DNA of 64,000 bases from contig OMXT01000001.1 in the NCBI GenBank assembly GCA_900315125.1, positions 17,747-81,746 of the forward strand. Reading direction: 5' to 3'. This DNA comes from an uncultured Eubacteriales bacterium. Lineage in GTDB: Bacteria; Bacillota; Clostridia; Peptostreptococcales; Anaerovoracaceae. Of this stretch, positions 53,751-62,455 are shown piece by piece (positions within the stretch are counted from its first letter, which is position 1; the number at the start of each line of letters is the position of its first letter). A model generated the notes under the pieces. That model did not search any database, was not told the DNA's origin, and saw only the letters and a list, made by a program, of their open reading frames with translations. Made by a program: the position numbers and the translations under genes.

Positions 53751-54070
53751 GTCTATTTTTATTGTCTAAACCATCGATTTGATAGAACTATCAACACTCG
53801 TAAAAGTAACTTATTCTATCAGGTTGACTGATCCGGTGAGCTTGATAGAATTATTGCCGCAGCCAGGGCTTTGTTCCAGAATAAAAAGTATATCGTTTGG
53901 TGCTTTCAAGGTCATTTGATAGAACTTTTGCCATATCAGAAGGCTTGCAACGTAATAAAATTCTATTTTTTTGCGTGCGCCGGCACTTTTAATAGAACTT
54001 TTGCCTCCGTCGTTTCTGGAAAATTCTATCACGTTGACATCTTTGGCCTGGTTGATAGAACTTTTGCCCC
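53751..54070. repeat. Array of five interrupted palindromes, TTCTATC-N23-GATAGAA
   Basis: Units of exactly 37 bases at 53751-53787, 53814-53850, 53888-53924, 53961-53997 and 54024-54060, separated by 26, 37, 36 and 26 bases. Units 2 and 5 have TTCTATCA/TGATAGAA arms; unit 4 has TTCTATT/AATAGAA, a compensated change; units 1 and 3 keep the right arm and a worn left arm. The last four are followed by TTTTGCC or TATTGCC. The whole 421-base gap 53675-54095 has no convincing gene. Confidence 0.8.
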
Positions 54071-54095
54071 TTGCGAGAATTAAATCCGGCGCAGT

Positions 54096-55199
54096 TTATG
54101 GATTGCAGTTCTGGCAGGGGGAATAGCCCTGTTTGATCAGACTGCTTCTCGTGCTTTTTACTTTCTTCTTATTCGCGTCGGACATTCGGTCTACGCTGCT
54201 GCAGCTCGGCAGGTGGAATTTTCCTGTGTTTACATTAATAATGTAGGTCTTTTTATTGCTCTTCTTCGGCTTACTGCTATTTTTGCTTCCGGAGGAGCCG
54301 GCTTTGCTGCTGCTTCCGGTGGCATAGTTGATCTTGATTCCCGGCTGGACGTTATAGCAGTAAACGCAGAATTCTATGTCGTCGTCCTCGACGGAGCGGG
54401 CTTCCATCAGGACGCCCCGGGCGACGAGCTCGCTGCCCTTGAATATGGGGGTTACCCGGTACAGGACATGGTGGTCCGTCTCTTTTACATAATCGGCAAC
54501 CATGTTCTCAAAGGGCTCCATGCCTTCGATGTTCATGTAGCGGGTGCCGGTGATCAGGTTCTTTTCGTTGGCATTTTCGCCGGCGAGCTGGTATCCGATC
54601 AGATGGCAGCGGTTGTAAAGATACTTTCCGGATATGGTGCTGTACTTTACCGTGTGCCAGCCCGTAGGCTTGACCATGCCGATGGATTCCCGCTCACCCT
54701 CGGGCATGATCTTCTCGCACACATTGGCGAATGCGGTGCCGCATCGTCCTTCGCTGTCCAGTTTGGAATAGAGTTCAAAGGCCTTTCTGGTCAGGTAGCT
54801 TTTTCCAAAGTACGGTTTGTTGTTATGGACAGCCACGTAGGGATCGCCGCTGTATTTCGGCACATTCTTCAGATGGAATCCCTTTGGCGCGGCTGCTTTC
54901 TTCGGAATGATACTGCCGGCGCTGGCAGCGGCAGCACTGGTATCATTTTTTGAATCGCTGTCGGCGGCGCTTCCTTCCTCGGCTGCGGCGCTGCCCTGCG
55001 ATGCGCTGCTTTCCGAGGAACTGCTTTCCTCGGAAACGGCGGCGCTGCTCTGTCCGCTTCCATTGCCGCTCGCCGCGTTTGCCCCGCAGCCGGAGAGTGC
55101 GGCGGGGAACAGGGTCAGACTGAGCGCAAGGAGCAGCGCGGTGATTTTTCTGTGTCTTTTCATTTGCCTGTTCGTGATATGGTCTTGCTTTTTCTGCAT
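54096..55199 (-). CDS. Secreted lipoprotein DNA/RNA non-specific endonuclease
   Basis: 367 residues from ATG 55199 (AAGGAG at 55213-55208). Lipoprotein signal KITALLLALSLTLFPAALSGC, then a long low-complexity Ser/Glu/Ala linker. Nuclease domain of the DUF/EndA-like type: WHTVKYSTISGKYLYNRCHL, LAGENANEKNLITGTRYMN, HHVLYRVTPIFKG. The C-terminal YIINVNTGKFHLPSCSSV...CQNCNP is an extra Cys-containing wall/metal module often attached to these nucleases. Digests extracellular nucleic acid, tethered to the membrane. Overlap with the next gene's end if an earlier start (55229) is used. Confidence 0.87.
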   Translation of the reverse strand: MQKKQDHITNRQMKRHRKITALLLALSLTLFPAALSGCGANAASGNGSGQSSAAVSEESSSSESSASQGSAAAEEGSAADSDSKNDTSAAAASAGSIIPKKAAAPKGFHLKNVPKYSGDPYVAVHNNKPYFGKSYLTRKAFELYSKLDSEGRCGTAFANVCEKIMPEGERESIGMVKPTGWHTVKYSTISGKYLYNRCHLIGYQLAGENANEKNLITGTRYMNIEGMEPFENMVADYVKETDHHVLYRVTPIFKGSELVARGVLMEARSVEDDDIEFCVYCYNVQPGIKINYATGSSSKAGSSGSKNSSKPKKSNKKTYIINVNTGKFHLPSCSSVDRMSDANKKKVKSTRSSLIKQGYSPCQNCNP

Positions 55200-55212
55200 C
55201 AGGTGTTCTCCT

Positions 55213-55692
55213 TTATTCTGACGGGACATAGATCTCCCGGGTTATTTTCTCGTGAGAAAAGCCGGAAAATTCTGTAGTTTGCAGGAGCTTCCAGTTTCCA
55301 AGGTCTATGTCGAATTTCAGGTCGCCAGGGTATTTCCGGTTCCAGTGATAGATAACCAATTCGTCTGCCTGCTCTGCATATTCTGAAGGCGGTTGATCTT
55401 CCAGGAATACATAATCCTGGTCTCCGGCTGATGACAGACCATCTGAAATTTTCAGAAACGCCTGTCCCTTAAGTTCTTCTTCCTCAAACTGGCTGGCGGT
55501 GTATTGGTTCATCCACAGTTGTGCTTTACATGCTTCCTCAGTTTGCGCTGCTCCGTCCGCGTCACTTTCTTGATCTGCGCCAGCGCCGGCAGCAAGAGTC
55601 AGAATATTTTTCCGCAGTTCCCGGTCTTTGCTTTGTCTTCTATGGTTGAACATCATCCCGCCGTTGTCATCGATCACACAAATTAATTTCAA
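55213..55692 (-). CDS. Conserved hypothetical protein next to the nuclease
   Basis: 159 residues. Not assigned. N-terminus MKLICVIDDNGGMMFNHRRQSKDREL, an acidic middle, and a C-terminal part with ITREIYVPSE. No signal peptide or membrane segment. It ends 14 bases before the nuclease ATG on the same strand, with the nuclease RBS lying inside its tail, so the two form an operon. Confidence 0.72.
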   Translation of the reverse strand: MKLICVIDDNGGMMFNHRRQSKDRELRKNILTLAAGAGADQESDADGAAQTEEACKAQLWMNQYTASQFEEEELKGQAFLKISDGLSSAGDQDYVFLEDQPPSEYAEQADELVIYHWNRKYPGDLKFDIDLGNWKLLQTTEFSGFSHEKITREIYVPSE

Positions 55693-55883
55693 AAGTGCCT
55701 CCTGAATTCTGCTGTTTGTTCTTTCTGGTCAGTGCCATTATTTGAATTGTCATTTGATCGAAATAGAGTAAAATAATACTCTGTATATTTTAACACGGAG
55801 TACGCGATAAGGGTATGGTTTTCATGTTTTCGTTTGCTTAACTGATGGGATGCATAAATGTAACCGGGCATACATGCAAATTT

Positions 55884-56181
55884 CACCGTGCGGCGCTCGG
55901 AATTCGGTGGTGACTTTTGTTTTTTCCGATTTGCACCGAAGAATTCTCAGAGATAATTCGGTGTTATCGCAGTTATTCTGCAATTTCACCGAAGGGCTGT
56001 TTGCCCTTTAAGACCTGTCTGGATTCCAGATCAGGAATATGGATAATATCGAATGAAAACGCGTGAAATAAGGAACAATTATCTGTCAATTTCATGGAAA
56101 ATGCGAGAATAAATATACATTTTTTCGAATGGCGCAGATGACGTTCGGTGAAATGTTTGAGAACACGGCTATACCACCGAA
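55884..56181. repeat. Array of alternating CACCGAA / TTCGGTG motifs
   Basis: Seven copies that alternate strictly in direction: CACCG 55884, TTCGGTG 55903, CACCGAA 55934, TTCGGTG 55957, CACCGAA 55987, TTCGGTG 56144, CACCGAA 56175. TTTCACCGAA (55984-55993) and TTCGGTGAAA (56144-56153) form a ten-base inverted repeat around a 150-base AT-rich loop. The whole stretch 55693-56405 contains no gene I can support. Confidence 0.72.
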
Positions 56182-56206
56182 ACCAGCGTAAGATCCCTGC
56201 AAAACC

Positions 56207-56242
56207 ACCAAAGTCAGCGCGGGCACCAAAGTCAGCGCGGGC
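56207..56242 (+). repeat. Perfect 18-base tandem duplication
   Basis: ACCAAAGTCAGCGCGGGC twice without a gap (56207-56224 and 56225-56242), directly after the CACCGAA array. Confidence 0.9.
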
Positions 56243-56405
56243 ATCTCGAACCAGCCGATGGCGAAGTTCGGAGGTTTTCAATGGATCGACGCCGAAACTG
56301 TCCCAGTGATAACTGTGCCCTAAATATATTGCGGCGCGCAGGACGACTAAGGCGTATAATATATCCCGTATAGCAGCTATGCAGCCAGAACAGAAAGGTA
56401 CAGGA

Positions 56406-56999
56406 ATGGACAAGAAGATAAACAACAATAGAATAGCCGTGGTGTTTCCGGGCATCGGGTACCACGGAGACAAGCCGCTGCTTTATTATTCGGCTCGGAT
56501 GGCAAGGCTGGAATATGGTTACGAGATCGTAACAGTGAAATATTCGGAATATAAGGACGGCAATATCAAAGGCGATCCTGCAAAGATGAAGGAGGCGGCG
56601 GAGCTGTATCTGGAGGATGCGGTGCGCTGTCTGAAAGAGGCAGGGGTAGAGGAACAAAGAACGGTCAGGACTTTGTTCCTGGCGAAGAGCATCGGGACGG
56701 TCGTCGCGGGAGCATGCGCACAAAAAATGGGTATCAATGCTGGCTGTGTGTATTACACGCCTCTGGCGGAGACGTTCCAGGCGGCGGAGCAGGGAAGCGG
56801 CATCGCCTTTCACGGTACTGCGGATCCCTGGGCGGAGACGGAGCAGATCCGGCGGCTTGCGGAGGAGAAAAATATACCGCTCTATATAACGGAAGGGGCG
56901 AATCATTCCCTGGAGACCGGGGATACGCTGACGGACATCCGAAATCTCGAAAAAATTATGAATATTACAAAGAATTATATGGAAGATTATACGGTATAA
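56406..56999 (+). CDS. Small alpha/beta hydrolase
   Basis: 197 residues from ATG 56406 (AGAAAGG upstream); an in-frame ATG at 56379 lies in the palindrome region. Candidate triad: Ser in LAKSIGTVVAG, Asp in HGTADPWAET, His in EGANHSLETGD. Starts with AVVFPGIGYHGDKPLLYY. Substrate unknown. It precedes the hydrogenase pair but has its own spacing of 124 bases to it. Confidence 0.78.
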   Translation: MDKKINNNRIAVVFPGIGYHGDKPLLYYSARMARLEYGYEIVTVKYSEYKDGNIKGDPAKMKEAAELYLEDAVRCLKEAGVEEQRTVRTLFLAKSIGTVVAGACAQKMGINAGCVYYTPLAETFQAAEQGSGIAFHGTADPWAETEQIRRLAEEKNIPLYITEGANHSLETGDTLTDIRNLEKIMNITKNYMEDYTV

Positions 57000-57123
57000 T
57001 GGCTCTTTTATGTGGAAAAACGAATAACCTGATAATATTTTGTGAAAAAAAATATTAATTATTGCAGATGATGCATAATTATAATAAAATATAAGATAAA
57101 GATTCACAATAGGAGGCTATCAT

Positions 57124-58962
57124 ATGGAAAGACTCGTTATAGAGACGCCGGAACACGGCCAAAAGGTACTGGCCGACATCGGGCGTAAATTCAGAAAGAG
57201 AATCAGCGCGAGCCCGCTGGGACTCTGTCCTGTGGATATTCTTCTCAATTACCTGAGGTTATGCCACGCTCAGTCCTGTGGTAAGTGCTCCCCCTGCCGT
57301 ATCGGTCTTTGGCATCTGACCGAGATGCTGGAAGAGATCCGCAATGGTACCGGAACGATGGAGACCATCGATCTGCTGGAGAAAACAGCGACTATTATCC
57401 GCGCCACTGCAGACTGCGCCATCGGTTATGAGGCTGCAAACATGACGCTGGAAGGGCTGGAAGGATTCCGCAATGATATGGAAGAGCATATCAAGAGAGG
57501 ACGCTGTCTCTATGGTATAGAGCAGGCGATCCCCTGTACGGCGGTATGTCCGGCTCACGTAGACGTTCCGGGTTACATTGCTCTTGTTAAAGCAGGAAGG
57601 TATAAAGATGCAGTGAAACTCATCCGGAAGGACAATCCGTTCCCGTCGGTATGCGGTTATGTCTGCGAGCATCCCTGTGAGGCACGCTGCCGCCGCCAGA
57701 TGGTAGATGACGCGGTGAACATCTGCGGTATCAAGCGTTATGCGGTAGATCACGCAGGAGATATTCCCGTTCCTCAGTGCGCAGAGCCCACGGGCAAGCA
57801 CGTTGCTGTTGTTGGCGGAGGTCCTGGAGGACTGACAGCTGCCTACTTCCTTACGGTCATGGGACATACGGTCACGGTTTATGAGCAGAGACACCATCTG
57901 GGCGGCATGCTCCGCTATGGTATTCCTGATTACCGTCTGCCCATCGATATCCTCGATAAGGATATTCAGTACATTCTGGATACCGGCGTCAACGTATGTC
58001 TTGATACGAACATCGGCGAAGATGTATCACTGGATGAGCTGAAAGAAAAATATGACGCGGTTTACGTTTCTATCGGCGCCCATGATGATAAGAAGCTCCG
58101 CCTGAAGGGCGAAGATGCTCCCAACGTACTCAGTGCTGTTGAGATGCTCCGGGATATCGGCGAGGGTAATCCGCCGGATATGAAGGGCAAGAATGTTCTG
58201 ATCGTCGGCGGCGGAAACGTTGCCATGGACGCCACCAGATCCAGCATTCGTCTGGGCGCAAAGAAGTCAACCTGCATTTACCGCCGTCGTGTGGATGATA
58301 TGACGGCGCTGCCGGAAGAGATCGAGGCGACGCAGGCTGAGGGCGGAAAGATCCGTACACTGCTTGCTCCGGATCACATCGAGCTGGACAAGGAGACTGG
58401 TCTGGCCAAGGCTCTGTGGGTTCAGCCTATGCTGATCAACCTGATCGAGCCCAACGGCAGAACATCCGTTATCAAGGCGGAAGAGGATCCGTTCCCGATC
58501 CCCTGCGACTATATCGTCGTAGCTATCGGACAGTCCATTCATTCCCAGCCCTTTGAGAAGAGCAGCCTCAAGTTTGTCAATGGCGTTATCGCGGCGGAGA
58601 GCTCCAGTTTCGTACCGGGCAGCGGCAACATGTTTGCTGGCGGAGACGCGGTATCCGGACCGGCGACCGTCATCCGCGCTGTGGCAGCGGGCAAGGTAGC
58701 AGCGAACAATATCGACTATTTCCTCGGGTATTATCACGTGGTCGGTTCTGATGTAGAGGTGCCGATCCCGCAGATGACCAACAATCCTCCCTGCGGACGC
58801 GTCAATCTGACCATCCGCGAAATGGATGATCTGGAAGGTAATTTTGACCTGGTAAGTGAAGGAATGACGCCGCAGGGCGTCCGTCAGGAATGCGGACGGT
58901 GCCTGCGCTGTGACCACTTCGGACTTGGAAGCTTCCGCGGAGGGAGGAAAATTCAATGGTAA
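57124..58962 (+). CDS. NuoF-type Fe-S / GltD-type NAD(P)H oxidoreductase, hydrogenase partner
   Basis: 612 residues. Residues 50-100 carry a NuoF C-terminal type [4Fe-4S] site (SCGKCSPCRIG plus C98). Then come GltD-like N-terminal clusters (CTAVCPAHVDVPGY, CGYVCEHPCEARCRR), an FAD site (VVGGGPGGLTAAYF) and an NAD(P)H site (LIVGGGNVAMDATR). The C-terminus adds CGRCLRCDH. It overlaps the hydrogenase gene by seven bases. This GltD-like pairing is known for group A2-type [FeFe] hydrogenases. Likely passes electrons between NAD(P)H, ferredoxin and H2. Confidence 0.9.
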   Translation: MERLVIETPEHGQKVLADIGRKFRKRISASPLGLCPVDILLNYLRLCHAQSCGKCSPCRIGLWHLTEMLEEIRNGTGTMETIDLLEKTATIIRATADCAIGYEAANMTLEGLEGFRNDMEEHIKRGRCLYGIEQAIPCTAVCPAHVDVPGYIALVKAGRYKDAVKLIRKDNPFPSVCGYVCEHPCEARCRRQMVDDAVNICGIKRYAVDHAGDIPVPQCAEPTGKHVAVVGGGPGGLTAAYFLTVMGHTVTVYEQRHHLGGMLRYGIPDYRLPIDILDKDIQYILDTGVNVCLDTNIGEDVSLDELKEKYDAVYVSIGAHDDKKLRLKGEDAPNVLSAVEMLRDIGEGNPPDMKGKNVLIVGGGNVAMDATRSSIRLGAKKSTCIYRRRVDDMTALPEEIEATQAEGGKIRTLLAPDHIELDKETGLAKALWVQPMLINLIEPNGRTSVIKAEEDPFPIPCDYIVVAIGQSIHSQPFEKSSLKFVNGVIAAESSSFVPGSGNMFAGGDAVSGPATVIRAVAAGKVAANNIDYFLGYYHVVGSDVEVPIPQMTNNPPCGRVNLTIREMDDLEGNFDLVSEGMTPQGVRQECGRCLRCDHFGLGSFRGGRKIQW

Positions 58963-60758
58963 AGTTAACAATAAACAATATGCCGGTGGCTGTGGACGAC
59001 GGGACGACGATCCTGGAAGCAGCCAAGACGGTAGGAATCATGATCCCTCATCTGTGTTACCTGAAGGGGATCAACAATATCGGCGCATGCAGGATCTGCT
59101 CTGTAGAGGTGGAAGGCGAACTGTCACTGGTGCCTTCCTGCAATACGGTTGTAAGAGAAGGAATGAAGGTCACCACCAATTCCGCCCTTGTCCGTTCCGC
59201 ATGCCGTACCAACCTGATGCTGATCATGTCCCAGCATGAAGGCCGCTGCTCGCTCTGCGACCGAAGCGGAACATGTCAGCTGCAGAAACTGACAAACGAC
59301 TATGACTTCTTCGAGAATCTGTATGTTACAGATCTTCCGGAGGAAAGGGACAGAATGTGGGTCAAGGATTTCCCGCTGTTCCGCGATCCGGCTAAGTGCA
59401 TCAAGTGCATGCGCTGCATCCAGGTCTGCGATAAGATCCAGAAACTGGGCATCTGGGAGATGACTTCTACAGGAGGCCGTTCCAGAGTTGACGTATCACA
59501 GCACAGAAGGATCGATGAATCCCAGTGCAGCCTCTGCGGCCAGTGTATCGTTCACTGTCCTACCGGCGCGCTTCGTGAACGGAAAGACGCAACCAAGGTC
59601 ATGGATGCCATAGATGATCCGGAAATCATCACGGTAGCACAGGTAGCGCCGGCTGTAAGAACAGCCTGGGGCGAGGAACTGGGCATGCCTCCGGATGTGG
59701 CGACGGTCAACAAGCTGGCTGGTGCGCTGAAGCAGATGGGATTTGACTATGTATTTGATACCAGTTTCTCCGCGGACCTGACCATCATGGAGGAAGCTTC
59801 GGAATTCCTTGCCCGCTGGCAGAAGGGTGATCTGGAGAAATACCCCATGTTCACCAGCTGCTGCCCGGCATGGGTCCGCTTCTGCAAGAGCCGTTATCCG
59901 GAGCTGGTGGAGCAGCTCTCCACATCCAAGAGTCCTCAGCAGATGTTCGGCGCCGTTGTTAAGAGCTACTTCGCGTCTAAGATCGGCGTACCGCCTGAGA
60001 AGATCTGCTGCGTATCCATCATGCCCTGCGTATCCAAGAAGGCGGAATGTGAACTGCCTACCATGAGGGATGAAAAGGGCGTTAAGGATGTAGACTATGC
60101 CCTGACTACAAGAGAGATCGTCCACATGCTCCGTATCTGCGATGTGGCGCCGGCGGATATCAAGGAACAGCCCTTCGACCGGATCATGCAGGACTATACG
60201 GGTGCAGGCGTTATCTTCGGTACGACCGGCGGCGTTCTGGAGGCAGCCCTCCGTACCGCAAGCTACATGGTAACAGGAAAGAATCCGTCAACGGGAGCAT
60301 TTGGCTTTGTACGCACGGATACAAGGTTCCTTCCGGAGGACAAGCCCTGGCAGGAAGCGACATATACTATTGCCGGAAACAAGTTCCATGTTGCTGTCGC
60401 CAGCGGCCTGGCCAATGCGGATAAGCTGTGCAAGGCGTTGACGCGAGGACAGGTGAAGTATGATTTCGTTGAGATCATGGCATGTCCGACCGGATGCTCC
60501 GGCGGCGGCGGACAGCCATTCCACAGAGACGATGTGGAGCGGGGCGCGGCCCGCGGCAAAGTCCTGCGCAACATAGACGAGAACATGAAGATCCGTTTCA
60601 GCCACGAGAATGTGGACGTTCAGCGGCTCTATGATGAGATGTTGGGCGAGCCCCTCAGCGAGAAGGCGGAAGAGATCCTTCATACGGATCACTTCGGTTG
60701 GACCATGCCGGATGAACATCCGGTACACGGACCGGTCCGTGAGCAGAAGGAATTCTGA
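58956..60758 (+). CDS. hydA: [FeFe] hydrogenase, catalytic subunit
   Basis: 600 residues. N-terminal [2Fe-2S] Cys C34/C45/C48/C62; His-ligated cluster H94, C98, C101, C107; two [4Fe-4S] sets C148/151/154/158 and C191/194/197/201. H-cluster motifs: L1 TSCCPAW (C302, C303), L2 MPCVSKKAE (C358), L3 EIMACPTGCSGGGGQP (C510, C514). L1 has Ala for the common Gly, and L3 has Thr in place of the first Gly of ACPGGC. All ligands are intact. Produces or takes up H2 with the preceding oxidoreductase. Maturases HydEFG are not in the window. Confidence 0.95.
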   Translation: MVKLTINNMPVAVDDGTTILEAAKTVGIMIPHLCYLKGINNIGACRICSVEVEGELSLVPSCNTVVREGMKVTTNSALVRSACRTNLMLIMSQHEGRCSLCDRSGTCQLQKLTNDYDFFENLYVTDLPEERDRMWVKDFPLFRDPAKCIKCMRCIQVCDKIQKLGIWEMTSTGGRSRVDVSQHRRIDESQCSLCGQCIVHCPTGALRERKDATKVMDAIDDPEIITVAQVAPAVRTAWGEELGMPPDVATVNKLAGALKQMGFDYVFDTSFSADLTIMEEASEFLARWQKGDLEKYPMFTSCCPAWVRFCKSRYPELVEQLSTSKSPQQMFGAVVKSYFASKIGVPPEKICCVSIMPCVSKKAECELPTMRDEKGVKDVDYALTTREIVHMLRICDVAPADIKEQPFDRIMQDYTGAGVIFGTTGGVLEAALRTASYMVTGKNPSTGAFGFVRTDTRFLPEDKPWQEATYTIAGNKFHVAVASGLANADKLCKALTRGQVKYDFVEIMACPTGCSGGGGQPFHRDDVERGAARGKVLRNIDENMKIRFSHENVDVQRLYDEMLGEPLSEKAEEILHTDHFGWTMPDEHPVHGPVREQKEF

Positions 60759-60786
60759 TCGACAGATCATTGATTTGCAGAAATCG

Positions 60787-60819
60787 GCGGATGTCTGGAA
60801 ACAGGCATCCGCTGTTTTT
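60787..60819 (+). terminator. Terminator after the hydrogenase operon
   Basis: Stem GCGGATG / CATCCGC with a nested CTG/CAG pair and TTTTT at 60815-60819. Confidence 0.85.
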
Positions 60820-60877
60820 GTGGAAACAGGCAGCCTATCTATGGTAAAATGGGAATCAGAATGGAGGAATTTAACTC

Positions 60878-61522
60878 ATGAAAGTGAAACGTTTTACATG
60901 CGGGCCGATCGTGGCCAATGGGTACGTCATATATCAGGCAGACGGCGGAGAATGCATGATCATCGACCCTGGTTACGAGCCCCAGGGCTATATAGACTTT
61001 GTGAAAGAACATCAGCTGCGCGTCACCCGGATCCTGCTCACTCATCTTCATTATGATCACACCGATGAAGCGGAGCATGTGCAGCAGGCCCTGGGCGGCG
61101 AGATCTGCATGCACGAGGCGGATGCGGCGGTATATAAAGGGAGAGTGGATGTGATCCTTCACGACGGAGATATAGTGGAACTGGATGGAGAGAAAATACA
61201 GGTTCTCTCCACGCCGGGCCACACCAAGGGCAGCGTCTGTTTCTATGCAAAGCAGAGCGGCATCTGCTTTACCGGCGATACCCTGTTCGACACGGACCTG
61301 GGGCGGACGGATCTGGCAGGCGGCAGTTCGGAGGACATGATCCGGTCGATACAGAATGTATGCAGCACATGGCCGGATGGGGTAATCATTTATCCGGGAC
61401 ATGACAGAAGCGAGAACATGAAGTTTGTCCGGAAGTATAATCTGGAGTATAACGCGTGTATGATGCGGCCCCGGGGAATCGCGGAAGAGAAAGGCAACCG
61501 CAGCTGCCGCAAGAAAGGCTAG
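60878..61522 (+). CDS. MBL-fold metallo-hydrolase (glyoxalase II-like)
   Basis: 214 residues, GAGGAA before the ATG. Zinc motif THLHYDHTDEA near residue 55, the second Asp in FTGDTLFDTDLGRTD, His in TPGHTKGS and the last His in YPGHD. Typical of small hydroxyacylglutathione-hydrolase-like thioesterases. Clostridia often lack glutathione, so the real substrate is uncertain. Confidence 0.9.
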   Translation: MKVKRFTCGPIVANGYVIYQADGGECMIIDPGYEPQGYIDFVKEHQLRVTRILLTHLHYDHTDEAEHVQQALGGEICMHEADAAVYKGRVDVILHDGDIVELDGEKIQVLSTPGHTKGSVCFYAKQSGICFTGDTLFDTDLGRTDLAGGSSEDMIRSIQNVCSTWPDGVIIYPGHDRSENMKFVRKYNLEYNACMMRPRGIAEEKGNRSCRKKG

Positions 61523-61558
61523 ATTCTGTCAATTTTACCAGATAGGAGGACTGGACCT

Positions 61559-62413
61559 GTGATTACTGATTCTTTTGATCCTGTATCTGAGGAGATCCTG
61601 AAGGCTTCTGAAGTGCCGGGATACGCGGGCGGACCGTCGAACGTGCAAGGGAGGAACTTCCCGGAAACGGTAATTATGACCTTCTCCGAGCGGGCGGAGA
61701 ACCTGGTCCGTGAGAAGTACAGCAGCGGTGTGATCTGCAGTCTCATGCCGGAAACGCGGATCCCGGTCTATGAAGTGAGCATCCCCGATGAACTGGTTCC
61801 CTATGAACGGAAGTCGGGAGCATCCGGGAGCAGCAGACCTGAGCGCGCCGGCGGAACGGAAAGCCCGACGGCATTTTTCCGGACGGGGATCGGTGCTCCC
61901 TATGCAGCGTCTATGCTGGAAGAGATCATTGCAAGAGGCGGGCGGAAGTTTATCGTCTTCGGTTCCTGCGGCGTTTTGGACGATGTAGCGGAAGGACATA
62001 TCATCGCTCCGACGGAAAGCTACCGGGACGAAGGGACGAGCTACCATTACGCGGCGCCGGCGGATTATATTACAATACGGAATGCCCACAGGGTCGCGGC
62101 AGTTATGGGTGAGCTGAGCGTCCCTTGCATCCAGGGCAGGATCTGGACCACGGACGGGCTGTACCGGGAGACCCGGCGGAATGCCCAGGCCCGCCGGAGC
62201 GAAGGCTGCATTGCTGTGGACATGGAATGTTCGGTGCTCCAGGCGGTGTGCGACCTGCGGGACTGCGAGCTCTATCAGTTTGTCTATGCGGAGGACAGCC
62301 TGGCGGGCGGACTTTCCGGGGGCATCTGGGATCCCCGGGGCATGGGGCAGGGCACATCGGAAACCATGGATATCTATGTGAGAATCGCGCTGGCGCTGGC
62401 TGTGCGGGTTTAG
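61559..62413 (+). CDS. Nucleoside phosphorylase (uridine phosphorylase-like)
   Basis: 284 residues from GTG 61559 with TAGGAGGA at 61543-61550. PNP/UDP family pattern: TGIGAPYAASMLEEIIARG near residue 105, FGSCGVLDD, APTESYRDEGTSYHY and VDMECSVLQAVCD near residue 220 with the Glu that binds ribose. Cleaves a nucleoside with phosphate. The neighbouring macrodomain and HD genes suit nucleotide/ADP-ribose turnover. Confidence 0.87.
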   Translation: MITDSFDPVSEEILKASEVPGYAGGPSNVQGRNFPETVIMTFSERAENLVREKYSSGVICSLMPETRIPVYEVSIPDELVPYERKSGASGSSRPERAGGTESPTAFFRTGIGAPYAASMLEEIIARGGRKFIVFGSCGVLDDVAEGHIIAPTESYRDEGTSYHYAAPADYITIRNAHRVAAVMGELSVPCIQGRIWTTDGLYRETRRNAQARRSEGCIAVDMECSVLQAVCDLRDCELYQFVYAEDSLAGGLSGGIWDPRGMGQGTSETMDIYVRIALALAVRV

Positions 62414-62419
62414 CAGGAA

Positions 62420-62441
62420 CAAAGGCCCGGCCGGGGCTTTG
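62420..62441. repeat. Short GC-rich palindrome, possible relative of the dispersed repeat
   Basis: CAAAGGCCC...GGGGCTTTG type dyad between the phosphorylase stop and the macrodomain gene. It starts with AACAAAG like the repeat at 19781 and 41409, but the rest is only loosely similar. Confidence 0.45.
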
Positions 62442-62455
62442 CTTCGGAGGTTGAT

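Noticed and set aside
53726-53760. Third sigma-54 promoter at TTGGCACAAATCGG
   Set aside because: The -24 half is present but no TTGC follows at the required spacing, and it points away from the nitrilase gene.
53811-54032. Small minus-strand frame inside the TTCTATC array
   Set aside because: Its coding capacity follows from the repeats; no RBS or family resemblance.
53751-54070. CRISPR array with 37-base repeats
   Set aside because: Repeat ends match but the inner 23 bases differ between units, spacing is uneven and no cas gene is present.
55973-56473. Minus-strand frame of 166 codons and a longer one reaching 57107
   Set aside because: No recognisable protein, no RBS, and it runs through the palindrome array, tandem duplication and the opposite strand of the hydrolase gene.
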